From: Craspedostauros australis
Taxonomy: Eukaryota; Bacillariophyta; Bacillariophyceae; Mastogloiales; Achnanthaceae
NCBI GenBank assembly: GCA_026770025.1
Contig: JAMXDE010000079.1
Span: 1 to 64,000, forward strand
Reading direction: 5' to 3'
DNA: 64,000 bases
The position numbers and the translations under genes were made by a program. Positions 10,339 through 22,620 of this stretch are shown piece by piece (position 1 is the stretch's first letter; the number at the start of each line of letters is the position of its first letter). A model generated the notes under the pieces. It saw only the letters and a program-made list of their open reading frames with translations, had not been told where the DNA came from and did no database searches.

Positions 10339-12194
10339 TTAATGAATACCGCAAGGATTGGATTACCTCTCTGGCATCTGTGCCGTCTGCACTTTTCTCC
10401 TCCTCCTTTCAATTTCCCGCCATGCGGAAAGGGAGCACGGACTCCATAGTGCGTAGTTGATATGAATATTGACGCTGAGCCTGCGGCCCTCCTTAATCCG
10501 TCAAACGCTCCCCTTGTCACTCGCGACCTGCTGCTTTTACCATATCCATCGGCTTGGTGTGCCATAGGCGGCTGGCTCTGCGAGCATTCGCGCTGCTTGC
10601 TCCAACCAGACCGCAATTTGTTGCGCCGGAGCTGTACTTCCTGGAGCTGTTCTGACAATCCTCTCGCTGTTGGTATGGGCGTCTTTGAGGTGAAGCCGGA
10701 CTGAAGCTGCTTGCTGTCTTAGAGCCTGCTCCATTTTGGCTTCGGCCAATTCCTCTTGTCGAAACAGCGTTTCATTCCGAAGCTGCCACTGCTCCCATGC
10801 GATTTCCCAAATGTGTTGAATTAAGCGTGTGGACCACTTGTTGGCTGTTCGTTTGGTATCATGCTGACTCAGGAATGTTTCTTGCAAGATGCTCCATTCT
10901 TTGGATAGCAATCCCTTCCGCAGGGCCATGGACCCCACAGATGCCTGACTGCTCACTGCGGATCTCATTCCTGGTCCCATGTCTGTTGGTCGCAGAAAGA
11001 CAGTGCCGCTGACCTGACTACACAGAGCTGAAACCATCGCTTGCAAGACGCCTGGGCTGGTTGTATATCGATTCATCCAGTTGCGGGTGTCAGCCACAGG
11101 CCTTGCCGCTGCTCTCACCCTGGCAGGGTCCTTGCACTCCCAAAAGTGCGCGCTGCTCTCCTGTTCTCCACAACTGGGACATATATCAGAGCTGCACAGG
11201 CCCCACAGTTGCGTGCATTTTCCTGTCACCGCCTCTCCCGCAATGAGTTTGAATGATATAATCCTTTTGGAATGGTCGGGGCCTTGTAACTCCCCTGCAA
11301 TGGCTTCCCACAGTATCTGGTTGCTGCTGCTGAACACCTTTCGCGCCTGAAGAATACCAATCGCCTATCGACTGGCTTGCTCCCCGATACGTTGTCCTAT
11401 CCTATGGACGTCAGCTTGGATTGGCAGTGGAATGACACTCAGTCCCCTCAGATATGGCAGCCGTAAACGCACTCCTCTGACAGGGAAGCGCGCACCGCCC
11501 CTGCGAGTCGATCTGCCTCCACATTGAGGTGGGCCCAGTCATCAAGCTCTGCCCACGCCCTGACACAGTCTTGGTGCCCTTTTACGTGCCACCCTTGCTC
11601 CTTGATCGGGAGTTCATGACTTTGATTATGGACTGCTCTCTGCAGGTCTGCATCTGCGGACCCTGGGGATAAATGCCAAGCTTGGCCGAGATCCTTGAAA
11701 GAACCCACGGCATTGCACTCCGGCACAGCTTTGCCTTGGGTGACTTGGCATGCCTTGCATATCACCTCTAGCATGACAAGGACCTGTCAATGCTTGCCAG
11801 CTCCACTCGGTGCGATTGCATGACTTTGTTGGTGGCCGGTTTGCGGTGGGTTATCCACAGCCTGGCTGCTTTGTCACCATGCTTGGCGTGTATGCCCATG
11901 CCAGCTGCGCCTCTACAGGCTGTGACCGATCCGCCACTGCACTCCACGAGCAATCCAGCTCGCATTGCTTCTGTGAATGTGAGTACGTCTCCCATGATAT
12001 CATGAACCTGGATTGCCCAAGATTTGGTCTGCGACACCTGGCCGATCAGATCGGGAAACTCCAAGCTTGGCACCTCAGATTGTGCCAGTCCCGGCCCCGA
12101 GCTCGGGACAATGATACGCCTTCTGTATTCATACCCATTGACCACTTCCTGACCCGGTCCAACTGTTCTGTCAGCCATTGCATAGAGTTGCCGC
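10339..12194 (-). mobile_element. R1: truncated non-LTR retroelement in the left foldback arm
   Basis: R1 is bracketed by a 14-bp direct repeat CCTAGATCTRTCAA (10325-10338 and 12195-12208, one mismatch). The other foldback arm has the same site without the insertion. On the minus strand are the remains of an RNase H domain (11768-12194: ECSGGSVTACRGAAGMGIHA, then HRVELASI; 11448-11774: WHVKGHQD and LNVEADRLAG) and then a C-terminal domain with CPSCGEQESSAHFWEC (10537-11337). These lie in three different frames, so at least two frameshifts separate them. In the RNase H the usual first catalytic Asp position reads Ser in CSGGS. No reverse transcriptase is present, so the copy is 5'-truncated and dead. 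Confidence 0.75.
10537..11337 (-). pseudogene. C-terminal domain of R1 retroelement protein
   Basis: This is the longest intact frame of R1. It has a zinc-knuckle-like CPSCGEQESSAHFWEC near residues 50-70, then a helical region including IAWEQWQLRNETLFRQEELA and a coiled, Gln- and Glu-rich tail ending SRWIW. The same domain occurs in R2. It follows the RNase H domain in the ancestral protein. Function is unknown beyond probable nucleic-acid binding. Confidence 0.6.
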
Positions 12195-12242
12195 CCTAGA
12201 TCTGTCAAGGAGGGATCCAATTCTATGAATGCTGATATCACG

Positions 12243-12822
12243 GATTTCTGCGTGGGACGGGCCTGTGCAGTGGGTATGGCGCTGTACAGTCTTCTGCCTA
12301 TCTATGGATTTGGCAGGTCTTCTTGAGAGATGCTATCAACCGCACCACTCCAAGTAGATTGCAAAAGCTACAGCCATGAAGTTTGAAATAGTGTATCCAT
12401 TTGGAAGTGATCCAATTCTACGGATAGTGATGTCAGGTGGCACTGAGCGGTGTCATGACGCGTGGATCACCTGAGCGCATCTCGATACGCCTTCCTGATG
12501 CATTCACAGCATCAAGCTGCATATCCGTGCTCTATGGAGTGTGTTCAGAGTCATCGAAGCATTGGATTGGAATATGGTCGACATGCCATTGGCACATATT
12601 CTCAGAACGCTGCACAACACAATGATCACCGTTCAGCATTGTGACATACCAGCATCTGTAGACAGCAATCCCTTCATGGCAGATCTAAGTCTTCAAACTT
12701 CACGACCACACCCATTTGAGTATATCCGAAGCAAAGCGCTTCTTCGAATCCAATAATACCGACATTGTAAGTTTGCATATGCTTAGAACGTTGTCTACCG
12801 TGATGTGTATTGTGCAGTATTG
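12243..12822. other. Loop of the foldback element
   Basis: Non-repeated 580 bp between the two arms. It holds several degraded copies of a motif found in the arm ends (for example GATCCAATTCTACGGATAGTG near 12,410), as if the loop grew by short duplications. No gene is recognised. Confidence 0.5.
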
Positions 12823-15360
12823 CGTGATATTAGCATCCATAGAATTGGATCCCTCCTTGACGGATCTAGGACTCCACACTCTATGTATGTACTCTTTGGA
12901 GTGTGATTGGAGTGATATGGCTGGTTGGATTGCTCCAAATGGTCTGCGGAATGCATAGATATGAAGAAGAATGTACATTGTGATGCGTGCCGTGCAGTAT
13001 CACACGATTCACAGATTTGGATACCAGTGTCTCTTCCAGATGGATCTAGATGTTTGCAAGCTGGTATTATACCCATTGGAATGCCCTCAATGCGCTGATC
13101 TTGTTATAATGTAGTATGTTTATCCTTTCCAATGAAGGTTTGGTCAGAATACGACCTGCACTCAATGTAAAACGGTGTCGCGATAGCACTAGTTGTGGAG
13201 TGTTTTTTGAGTTTTACTCGTGATGAGTCGTGATAAAGTAGACTAAAATAGAGCACATCCAAAACCATCCAAACAACTGCTTATGATGTTATATCTCAAC
13301 AACACATTGTTTAAAATTAAAAATAAACAGTGCATCCAGCCGAGTGGCTATCAGTGATTCTGAATATTGAAGTTAAATTTGTATGCACTTTATTTTTAAT
13401 GTCGTTTTGGCTTGCTGTCTGTCAGGTGGTGGGTGCGAAAAATTCTCGATGGCACCATGCTGCCCTCCCTTCAGCACCCATGATCATCATTATCATCCCT
13501 GGCATTTTCACAATCCGCGCACCACATTGGCTCCGCATACCCCCCATCTATCCACTCCATGAAGGACAGGCAAATCTGGGCGCATTGGATATCCCAAAGG
13601 CTCCCTGCACTGAAACGCAGAAATTTCGAACACCCGATTCCGACACGGATGCCGTTCGTATTTGGATCCGTATCTCGTCGATACGATCCTTGCAGCTCCT
13701 CCACATGCCCCTCATGCGTTCCCACATTCTCTGGCGACACACTGATGTGTTCAGAATGGGTTGGGAGTTCGTACCTCCAAAGGTACATCTCCATGTGATG
13801 ATGCCACCATGGAGTTTTTGCGACACCCCAAAAACACCATTTTGTGTGCATCCCAGGCTGCAGCCTCTTCCAGACCTTTGATTTGTCCGACGCTTCAGGA
13901 ACCGATCCCTGAGTTAATTTTGAACACATCTGCAATGGGTGGCTTGGCGATCTGGGTGACTTGTGAATGGCACCCATCACCGGCGAAGTCACGTGATGTG
14001 TCCGCCGCCACCCACCAAAAAACTCTTGCCCGCCACTTGTTTCTTGCGGAGGGCACCTTCCAGGCCACCCCCGACCCTCAAACTTCGTGTGCATCTTCAC
14101 CGTATCCTCTTGGATGCATCTTGCCCATCAATAGTCGTTGGAATGGCCTGTGCATTCCAGGCAGAGACCATATCCAACGAGCAGATTTTCCTCCGAATCG
14201 TGTCGTTTGCGCGTGGGCCTGCGACGGCCCCAAATCAACCACGATGGCATCCCCCTCTCGCTCATCCACCAAGCTTTACATGGCGGTTCCGCCTATGCGC
14301 TCAGATCTTGCACTGGACCGCTGGTTGTCGCAGTGACGATGATGCCATTCGACAGCGCTTGAGGAGTTTTGTTGTGTTTCTCCATTGTCGTGTTGTTGTG
14401 TTGTGTTTGGTGTTCTCAAACAGTTTTTGCTGTTGGGGGCCATGGAGATTAACCACAATTCTACCGAATGCGCCAACCAATGCGAACACTTTTCGAGTCC
14501 CGAATTGCGCCTCCATTCCACAACGACACAGCGAAGGCACAAAATCCTCCTCACAAAGTGAACACAGAAAAGACAGCGCATGTCAAACGAGTTCCTCCTG
14601 TTTCTCTGCTGCTTGTAGTCATAGCTTGCACAGAATGTAGAATGACTGTGACCTTCCCACAAAGGAAAGAGTGGATGGTACAAGGCACCTTGTGACCATC
14701 CTCCGTGTTGTCCATGCCGTTCTGTGGTGCGCTGCGCCGTGCTGTGCTGAGCCGTGCTGTGCTGTGCTGTGCTGTTCTCCTTGTGTGCCTGGTGTGCGTC
14801 ATGACCAGCCAATCTTGTACAATCAGCTTGCAACCTCTATTGGCACACAGCTAGTATTCACCATGAGTTCCCTTGTTGTTAGGCCATGTGTGCTGAATCA
14901 ATCCAATCGTTGTTCGAGTTTTGAGTCCTTTGTGTCAATCACGCTTCGATTCGAAAGATCCAAGAAAACTGCTCGATAGAATTCGGAAAATGTGATGCGG
15001 GTTTCAGACCCAAGACAAAATTATGAAGATGATCCAAGAGGATCAAAGAGACTCTATTAGACCTCCAAACATGTGTCATAGCACATGTTTGGACACAGAT
15101 ACACTAATTAGCAGGAGTAACCAGAAGTTTGGCATGGTTACAACACGATGGACAATGGTGAATAGCACCATTAGTGGAGCCAAGAAGTAGAAAACAGGAA
15201 GATGATGAGCTCTTATTGATTAGCTCATAATCTCAACAAACTTAACTTTGTAAACCATCACTTCAAACAAGCACACACAATAACACAGTTCTATCAACCT
15301 TCACCCACATTGGACGTAGTTGTATCATCCCGCAATCACTGTCCTCTTCACCTTGCAAAC

Positions 15361-17910
15361 ATGCTGCGCGCTGGTGATTGTGTGAAGGTGGCACCTCACA
15401 CGGACTCAAATGACAGGATCCGTGACCTGGGCGTATGTCATGTTGAATTTGCAATGAAGCAGACCACGGATGGTGCTACAGTCAAACGCGATGGGCCCCT
15501 TGCACCAGGAGAGGTGGCAATGGTCATGGTGACCCCAGTGATGGGGCAGCGCCGAATGTACGTTGTTCGTGAGGATCTGTGCGCGCCACACAGCCTCGCT
15601 ACCTTCGCGCGGACTCGCACTGCTGGTGGCCTTGCTAAGCCTTCCCTCCTTTCTCCCCAGCATCACTCCGTCGCTGTTACGCGTGTCAACAACAAGGCTA
15701 AGCCCCCCACACCATCCCCAACTACCACGGAATCGCAAGAAGCCAACATTGCTGCTTTTCTCGAGGTCTCATGCCGGCAGAAGGAAACAGCAATCGCCCA
15801 GCTCACGAAGCAGATGAAGAGAGGCGCGAAAACAAAAGGATGGTTGCGAAAGGATGGAGGGCGTAGCAACACTAAGCCCACCAATAGAAAGAAACAACTT
15901 GATATGCAAGACAAGCACAACTACATCGTTCTCTACTTCAACTTGGGTGCGATCCCAGCCAACACGAAATTGATCGCCCATGCTTGGGATATTGGTGCCA
16001 CCACTGTTGCAAGCAACATCAAGAAATTCCAAAAGAACAAGCTGGAACGGAAGAAGCGCAGTGATGCAGGCAGCACCATCTTCACCTGCCCCAAGAAGCA
16101 AAAGCAATACTTCACGCCGCGTGCCATCTTCGCGAAACAACTGCAGCTCAAACATCCACAACAACGGTTGCCGCCCGAAGACATCTCTTATGCCTATGCC
16201 TCTGCTTCTCCTGAAGAGCTGGCATCCGCAAAATCCCTGTCTGATTCGTGGTTGGAGCGTGGTCCGTTCCTGCAATTTGAGCTCCAGGATGTGTTGCAAC
16301 GATGCAATGGCGCAATCTCGTGGGACGATATTGCACGCGAACTAGCAGGAAGGGGCAATGTCCAATGCGTTTGCGCGAACACCATTCGAACATACGTGAT
16401 GGGATTGGAGGGCAGCAACTACCGTTCTACAACGATGCTCCCCAAGATCAAGGGCGACATCAAGGTGAAGCGCGACAGGTGGGCCAAGGACTTCTGTGTG
16501 TTCTGGGAATCAGCGGAGCTGTTCCTGAAAACGCAAGTTGTTGTTGTTCACATGGACAAAAAGTGGTTCTACTCTATTGTCGCTCGGCGCAACCTCAAAC
16601 ATGTGCCCCAGATGGGAGTTAAGCCTGTTGACCATGCTGTGCACCACAAGTGCCACATCGAAAAGACCATGGCGATTGCATCAACAGCGTTCGCCCCAAC
16701 AAATAACTGTTTTGCGAAAGGAGGAAAGGCGTATCGGGTCAGCTTTGAACGTGTTGGGCGCATGGTCCCAGCGCAGAAGAATACGTACCAGCGAACTTGG
16801 GTCTCGCCAACCAAGTACAAGCACCTTCCTGATCCCAACAAAATCTCTTGTGTGAAGGGTGAACTGTACTTCCAAGCACTGGAGATCACGGGCAGCAAGG
16901 AAACAGATGGTCATCGTGTTAAGCCCAAGCCAAAATACAGCCTCAAGAAATTCTTCCGCGAAAAAGAACTCCCTGCACTGGATTCGCTCGCCAACAAAAT
17001 CAGGGACGAAACGGGCAAGAACGTGGTGATTCGGTACCAGATGGATGGCGCAGGGCCACACAGAGACACGGAACTACTCAGGTTCATCAACGAGGAGTTC
17101 GACAGTCGCGGATGGCATCTACGATTTCAACCATCGAATTCTCCCATCACGAACGTGAAAGACGATGCGATATTCCCAGCGATGTCGAAACACGTGTCAG
17201 CACATCAAGGTAAGCACCACGGGAGTCGCATGTTCACCACTGATGCGTTGTGGGAAGCTTGCAAAACCTGTTGGGAGCAATTTGGGCTGGACAAGCTGGC
17301 GCGTGCGTATGTTCGTCACCATCAGATCGCCTACGCAATTTGTGCTGCGGAAGGAGGTGACGAATTTGTGACGGAGCGCAAGGGACTGAGCATGAATGTG
17401 CGGAAACAAACGTTCACTGAAACTGACAAGGACGGCAACGAGATTGGTGTGACTGTGTCTCACATGGACTTCGCGTTGGAGGAGGATGATGATGAGGCAA
17501 CCAACACGACCACGAAGAAACCAACTGCAACAGGCAAGAAAGACAAATCAGCTGGCTTCAAATATGCCAAGCCCGACATCAAAGGTATGTACAATGATGC
17601 CCTCAAGGTGATGGCTGTGAGTGGACTGCAGTGCCTGAAAACGAACCTACCAACAACCAGCAGCCTCATTCCGTTGCTGGAGGAGCAAATCGTTGCGACC
17701 ACCAAAGCCAATGAGGAGGCTGAACACCAGAAGAAAGGCAAGAAGAAGAAGACACCCAGAAAGAGCAAAGCCGAGATCATTGAGCCTTGCAACAGCAATA
17801 GCAAAGCCAAAGCAGCACCCGCCATGAACACATTCGACGTGGCCATGTTCACTGGCAAGGACGAGCATCACAGCAAAGCAGGGAAGGATACCAACACAGC
17901 AGAGGTGTAG
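15361..17910 (+). CDS. Mariner-like DDD transposase of M1, intact, 849 aa
   Basis: The start at 15361 (MLRAGDCVKVA) is the first ATG of the frame and matches the start of the M2 copy. The DDE/D catalytic core is VVVHMDKKWFYS (Asp399), IRYQMDGAGPHRD (Asp562) and SNSPITNVKDDAIF (Asp601 or Asp602), the pattern of mariner-like transposases of the NVxD type. The last spacing is 38 or 39 residues depending on which Asp is used. A helix-turn-helix-like segment lies near residues 195-225 (YFNLGAIPANTKLIAHAWDI). At 849 residues it is more than twice the usual mariner transposase. There is a long N-terminal extension and a Lys-rich C-terminal tail with acidic patches and stretches such as KKGKKKKTPRKSKAE. 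Asp399 to Asp562 is also unusually wide at 163 residues. The reading frame is intact, so the protein could be active. Confidence 0.85.
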   Translation: MLRAGDCVKVAPHTDSNDRIRDLGVCHVEFAMKQTTDGATVKRDGPLAPGEVAMVMVTPVMGQRRMYVVREDLCAPHSLATFARTRTAGGLAKPSLLSPQHHSVAVTRVNNKAKPPTPSPTTTESQEANIAAFLEVSCRQKETAIAQLTKQMKRGAKTKGWLRKDGGRSNTKPTNRKKQLDMQDKHNYIVLYFNLGAIPANTKLIAHAWDIGATTVASNIKKFQKNKLERKKRSDAGSTIFTCPKKQKQYFTPRAIFAKQLQLKHPQQRLPPEDISYAYASASPEELASAKSLSDSWLERGPFLQFELQDVLQRCNGAISWDDIARELAGRGNVQCVCANTIRTYVMGLEGSNYRSTTMLPKIKGDIKVKRDRWAKDFCVFWESAELFLKTQVVVVHMDKKWFYSIVARRNLKHVPQMGVKPVDHAVHHKCHIEKTMAIASTAFAPTNNCFAKGGKAYRVSFERVGRMVPAQKNTYQRTWVSPTKYKHLPDPNKISCVKGELYFQALEITGSKETDGHRVKPKPKYSLKKFFREKELPALDSLANKIRDETGKNVVIRYQMDGAGPHRDTELLRFINEEFDSRGWHLRFQPSNSPITNVKDDAIFPAMSKHVSAHQGKHHGSRMFTTDALWEACKTCWEQFGLDKLARAYVRHHQIAYAICAAEGGDEFVTERKGLSMNVRKQTFTETDKDGNEIGVTVSHMDFALEEDDDEATNTTTKKPTATGKKDKSAGFKYAKPDIKGMYNDALKVMAVSGLQCLKTNLPTTSSLIPLLEEQIVATTKANEEAEHQKKGKKKKTPRKSKAEIIEPCNSNSKAKAAPAMNTFDVAMFTGKDEHHSKAGKDTNTAEV

Positions 17911-18699
17911 CTGCAAATCGAAGTAGTAGTAGTATATGTTATAGGCACACCTGTGATTGGAGTGCCTGTGTGCACATCGTCTGCTTGATGGCATGGAGAA
18001 TTGTGATGTGATGTGTGGTGTGTGATGTTTGTTTTGTGTTTTGTGTTTTGTGATGAGTGATGTGATGAGTGGTGTGATTTTTTGTGTTTTGTGATGAGTG
18101 ATGTGATTTTTGTGACGAGGACCGTTATTTTTGTGTCGTGAATGGTGTGCGTCGTGGAGCCATCGCGTTGTGTCGTTCCACTCTGGTCGGAAAAATTCCA
18201 GCCGAACCACACACAAAAAACGCTCCAAGGCCTCAACTGCGTCGATCGGAGCGCCAGCACAATCGGTGTGTGTCGCACAAACCAATCGAATGGCAAAGGC
18301 TCCTCTTGGTTGGTACCGCACTCGTACATCTGTACCACATCGTACCATGCCAGTACTCCACTTCCTTTTCATCACACATGTGCAACCCTCGCGATCTTTG
18401 CTGCCATCAAGTCCACGTGTCTGTACTCGTCACTGGAGCACCAACGATGCATCCTGTGATCATTCATCTCTGCTCGTGCCCTGTCAGCGGCATGGCCACT
18501 GGCACAATCGTCATGTATTGGTAGAGCAGAGCAGAGTAGAGCGCAACGAATACACACCATACAATGCTCGTATGCTATACTATGCTATGTTGTGATGTGC
18601 TAGTGCAGCTCCTATAATACGTTACATGCGACTATGTATTGTGCCCATTGCACCTGCTGTACCTTTCTTGTGTAATCTATCTATTCCACCACAGTTCGG

Positions 18700-18960
18700 A
18701 GGCATCCAGATGATGAACGTTGGTGATCTTCTTCAGGCAAATCATGTTGTTGCGCTTGGTATCGTACGCGGTGTGATGGCTGGGTGACAGCCAGCTGACA
18801 TCGACCTCGTCAAGTCCACATTCAATGAACCATTCCGTCGTCTGCGTGCTGAAGACGGAGATGCAGGACGCCCCCTCCTGAAGACACAGACGTTCCAGGT
18901 AGCCAAGCATGGCATCACTGAGTCTTCGTTTTAGTTCGCACATACCGTTTCCTCGATGAG
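18700..18960 (-). pseudogene. N-acetylglutamate-synthase-like GNAT fragment
   Basis: On the minus strand the sequence reads DAMLGYLERLCLQEG, then VFSTQTTEWFIECGLDEVDV, then SWLSPSHHTAYDTKRNNMIC and LKKI. This order (acetyl-CoA loop end, ST-T-x-WF, then a Pro/Ser segment with YD-x-KR and KK at the end) is that of the C-terminal GNAT domain of N-acetylglutamate synthase, the first enzyme of arginine synthesis. Only this last part is present; the amino-acid-kinase-like domain and most of the acetyltransferase are missing, and the frame upstream breaks up. It lies in the M1-specific DNA absent from M2. Identification is from motif order; another GNAT is possible. Confidence 0.5.
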
Positions 18961-20079
18961 CTGGCCTCGGACAGGACAAGTTTAGAATACTCGACGAGTT
19001 GAACAACGAGAACGCAAGTGCACTCGTATGAACGTCTGGACGGAGTGGTTGAGACTGCAGTCAGGTTGTGTGGTTCATCTTTGGATATGCTCCCTTGAAG
19101 TCATGGGCGAAGGTACCATATTATACTATACTAGCACATGGAAGTACGAGAACGCACAACTGGCAAGGCGCGGCGCAGCGCAGCACAGGATGCAAACAAT
19201 TGTTCCACGACCGTATTGTAACGTGTAAAGATGTACTCTTAATTCGTTATCTTGATGACGTTTCCGGATCACATCGACATGTGGTGATGCGATGTGATCA
19301 AGATATCTTCTCGTTGTTGGCCTTTCTGTCCTCCGTCTGTTCTTCAGTGTTTGTGTGCCAGCATGTGTTCGTGCGAGTACACACACACATGTGTGTGCGG
19401 CAGGGAAGTGGAATTCTCCTCATCCATTCTCTCCGCAGAACGACGACGCTCTTGTTTGGTGACGATGTGCGATGGATCTCAGCGTGCTTGGGGTACCTGC
19501 CATGCCTTGTTGTACCTGCTCTTGTGTCTGCAATTTCTGAGATGTGCTGATCGGCGCCCCGGATGTGAAAAGATCATCGTTGGACATGTGCTCACATGGA
19601 TCGAAAAATTCCGTGGCACTGCTGTTGTCGTCGCTGTTGTCGTTGTTGGCCTCCATGCTTACTTCGTTCATGATCATTTCATGTGAATCCCTGATCCATC
19701 TCACTTCCGTCCTGCAAGCTTCTGCCATCTCCATTTTCAACGTGACTTTCGTCATCGTCAATGTCAACATTGGCAATGTCGCCCAAAAGATTTTGTTTGC
19801 CCGCATTATCACTGATGTCATCATCTTCCTCCTCTCCGCAAAAGTCCGCGTCGATGTCGTAATCTCTGGATCGGTTGGACGTTCTGGCATCAAGATGATC
19901 ATGCGTTGATCTGCGAAGAGTGAATCCACCTCTCAGTAGTCCAGAATATCCGACATGGTTCCTTGCTGGCGACCTCGTCGCGAGAGATTTGATCTGATTC
20001 AGCGTGAAGCGAACTGGAAGCGCGAGCGAGCAGTCGATGAACATCCCAATCTTGCGCGACCATACAATACCTCACTTTG

Positions 20080-22008
20080 GCTGCTGGACGGGCCTCATTG
20101 GCCTCATGGTCCTCCTGCTGTGCTTCCTTCAGTCTCCGCTTGAGGATCTCAACCTCGGTATGAGGTGTTTGGAACCCATGGCGGGGGAGTTGTGCAGTTG
20201 CGCAGTTGAGTCATGGGAGATCTGTGAGAAAGGAAAGCGAGGGAACATGCGGCACAACTGAAGAAGTGAATGGAAGAGTGCCAAAATCTTGAAAATAGAA
20301 TGGGAGTTCGGTCGACATCTCGAATCGCCCCACTTCACGCAATGAAGGCAATCTCAGCGATGGCAAGGCAGTGGCATCTGAAACAGAATTGGGAATCTCT
20401 CCGGATCTCAACTTACAATCTTTGGGTGTGTGGGACGCGATTTCCATCCACGAGACCTTGGGGAGGGCAGCCACAATGTTGGCATGATGTGCTGGTTGTG
20501 GCACAATTGGCTGCACGACGTTGGCATTGGCACACATCATGAGATATTTGAACGACTCTCGGAAGCTATCAGGGTAGTGGCTGGCAAGGACGGCTCCATA
20601 TTCGACTGAGGATGACAACTTCATTTGTGCCATGGGCATCTTCCACCATTCCGCTGAAACGGACTGAGGATTCAACAGTGTTTGCGAAATCTTGAGTCTT
20701 TGGCGAGATCACCGAAAATGGATCCGCACAGCTGTCCCTCCGCGACACCATGATGAATTCATCATCCACTCAAATTGTTGCATCGATTCGGATGATGCGA
20801 AAGTATGTGTTCGTTTGTTTTTCATTTGCAATGCAACGATGAAGAGCAAGGGGTGGGTACCAAGACGTCAGATTCTATCACATCGTGGTGAATTGGCGTT
20901 GGCATTGCGGCGCAGCGCACAGCAGTCCACTGTTCGCTTCGCACAAGCAACAGAGCAAAATGATCTCCAATAATTGCACAGTGGGTGACGAGCAACAGGC
21001 CCATTGCAAATTGACAGCAATGGACCGTCGAAGGGCTGTGCTGGTTTGAACGAGTGAACGGATGGTGGTGAAGGTTGTGGGCGATTATCAACAGAGCGTT
21101 TGTCGTGAGCGTCGCCGCATGGCACCTACCTGGTGCGATCAAGATACTGTCTGGTTTGAGGAGATTCTGTATTTTCAATATGCACGCGATATTGATGCCA
21201 GCCCAATGTAGATCCGGTCAAACACAAATGGGGCCTCTCCTTTGGCTGCGGCTATTTTCAGGGCATTGCCTGGATGACATGAATGTCATCAATCTTCTGC
21301 GCTCCAAGATTATTCGGCGTCCATCTTTGCAATGACTTGTGGCAGTGCTGAACTACCTCTTGTTGAAGCTCAATGCATGGCATTTGATTTGGTGGCGGAA
21401 TGGAGCACCAGGTAGGGGACGTGTTATGAATTGAGGAGGAGACGTGGCGAGAAACAGTTAGATGCGAGAAGCGATGGGATCATAGTTGTGCAACAAGGGA
21501 CCTTGGTGCTGATCATATGACAACTAGTGTCCGGTGTGATTAGCAGGTGTGCAGCTCAAGAACTGGACCATCTCAACATGTTGCTCAGACAGGAAGAGAA
21601 AGAAGAAAGAATGAATTCAGGTATGGGCCCATACATTCAACGTGCATGAGCGAAAGATCCACCTGCTCACATCATTTCAAAGCGTGTCATAGCAGAGCGA
21701 CGAATCACGACCATCACTTACCATATTGTGCCGAGCAAGGCCCAAAGAAGGACACCATGAGACACATCAGATATCCTGTTCTGGAACCTGCATTGAGTAC
21801 CTTGAGCATAGTGTTGGGATGAAAGTCGAACAGCTCCGTGATGAAGTTGTACATGTGTGGGGCTGAGGAGTGGACGTAACCCTCTCGAATGGGCTGATTG
21901 CTGTGCGCCACTCGAAGTTGGCTTTGCGCGACGAAGTGCGCCCGATCAACATTTTGGCATTCATCCGCCACATCCATGCACTTGATGACGTCGTTGCCCA
22001 AAAATTGC
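20080..22008 (-). pseudogene. PCMTD-like isoaspartyl methyltransferase remnant
   Basis: Exon 22008-21722 (minus) has NVDRAHFV, IREGYVHSSAPHMYNFI and LNAGSRTGYL, the SAM-binding core of protein-L-isoaspartate methyltransferases in the form seen in PCMTD proteins. It ends at a canonical donor (GTAAGT, 21721-21716). The next exon near 21,380 reads IELQQEVVQHCHKSL and IDDIHVIQ, then shifts frame by a missing G before GNALKIAAAKGEA and FDRIYIG, and shifts again before LLKPDSILIAPG. Further on are LPKVSWMEIASHTPKD (about 20,430-20,475), the tail motif of this family, and a coiled-coil EVEILKRRLKEAQQED (about 20,120-20,170). At least two frameshifts make it a pseudogene. It lies inside M1 and is absent from M2. 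Confidence 0.65.
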
Positions 22009-22620
22009 CTGGAATGTGGAATGCAGCCAGGGTGTTGCCATGGTTGGCGGTGTAGTTCGCGGAACCACAGAACGTGTCGGCGATGGTCGATTCTTGGATG
22101 CTGTTGGCATCCATCCCCTCTGGCAGTTCGCAGCTATTCGCTGCATCGGTATCCAGCTCGTCATCGTCGACGATATTGATGACCTTTGGATCGATGGTGA
22201 GGAAGGATGTGTCTTCGCATTTGGAATCGTCAGCATTGACATCAGCAGTTGCGGCTTGTGCTGCTACTGTTTCGTCTGCGTCGGACAGCTCGTCAATGCG
22301 CTTCGTCGAATTCCGAGACGATTGGATGTTGCTGGTTTCCATTGTGAGACTGGTCAACGTGGAGTGTTGTTGGCTGTCCTGGCATGGCACATTCTGTTGT
22401 TGCTGCACACGGTCATCACGTTGTCTTGTGGAGGAAGAGTCACACGATGTCTCTTCCTCTGTTGTGACTCGTTTTTCATGACGTGGAATCCGTCCCCTGT
22501 GACGTAGAAGACGGATCAGCGAGAGTAAACACGAAATAGCTCTAAATATCCAATCGCCGTTTCTCCCAAAAGCAAGCAAACCAGTGGCAACAAGGGGCCA
22601 AAACTCCACAACTAGTGTTA

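Noticed and set aside
17647-18375. Minus-strand frame across the M1 transposase end
   Set aside because: It is the antisense shadow of the transposase followed by low-complexity GTGATG repeats.
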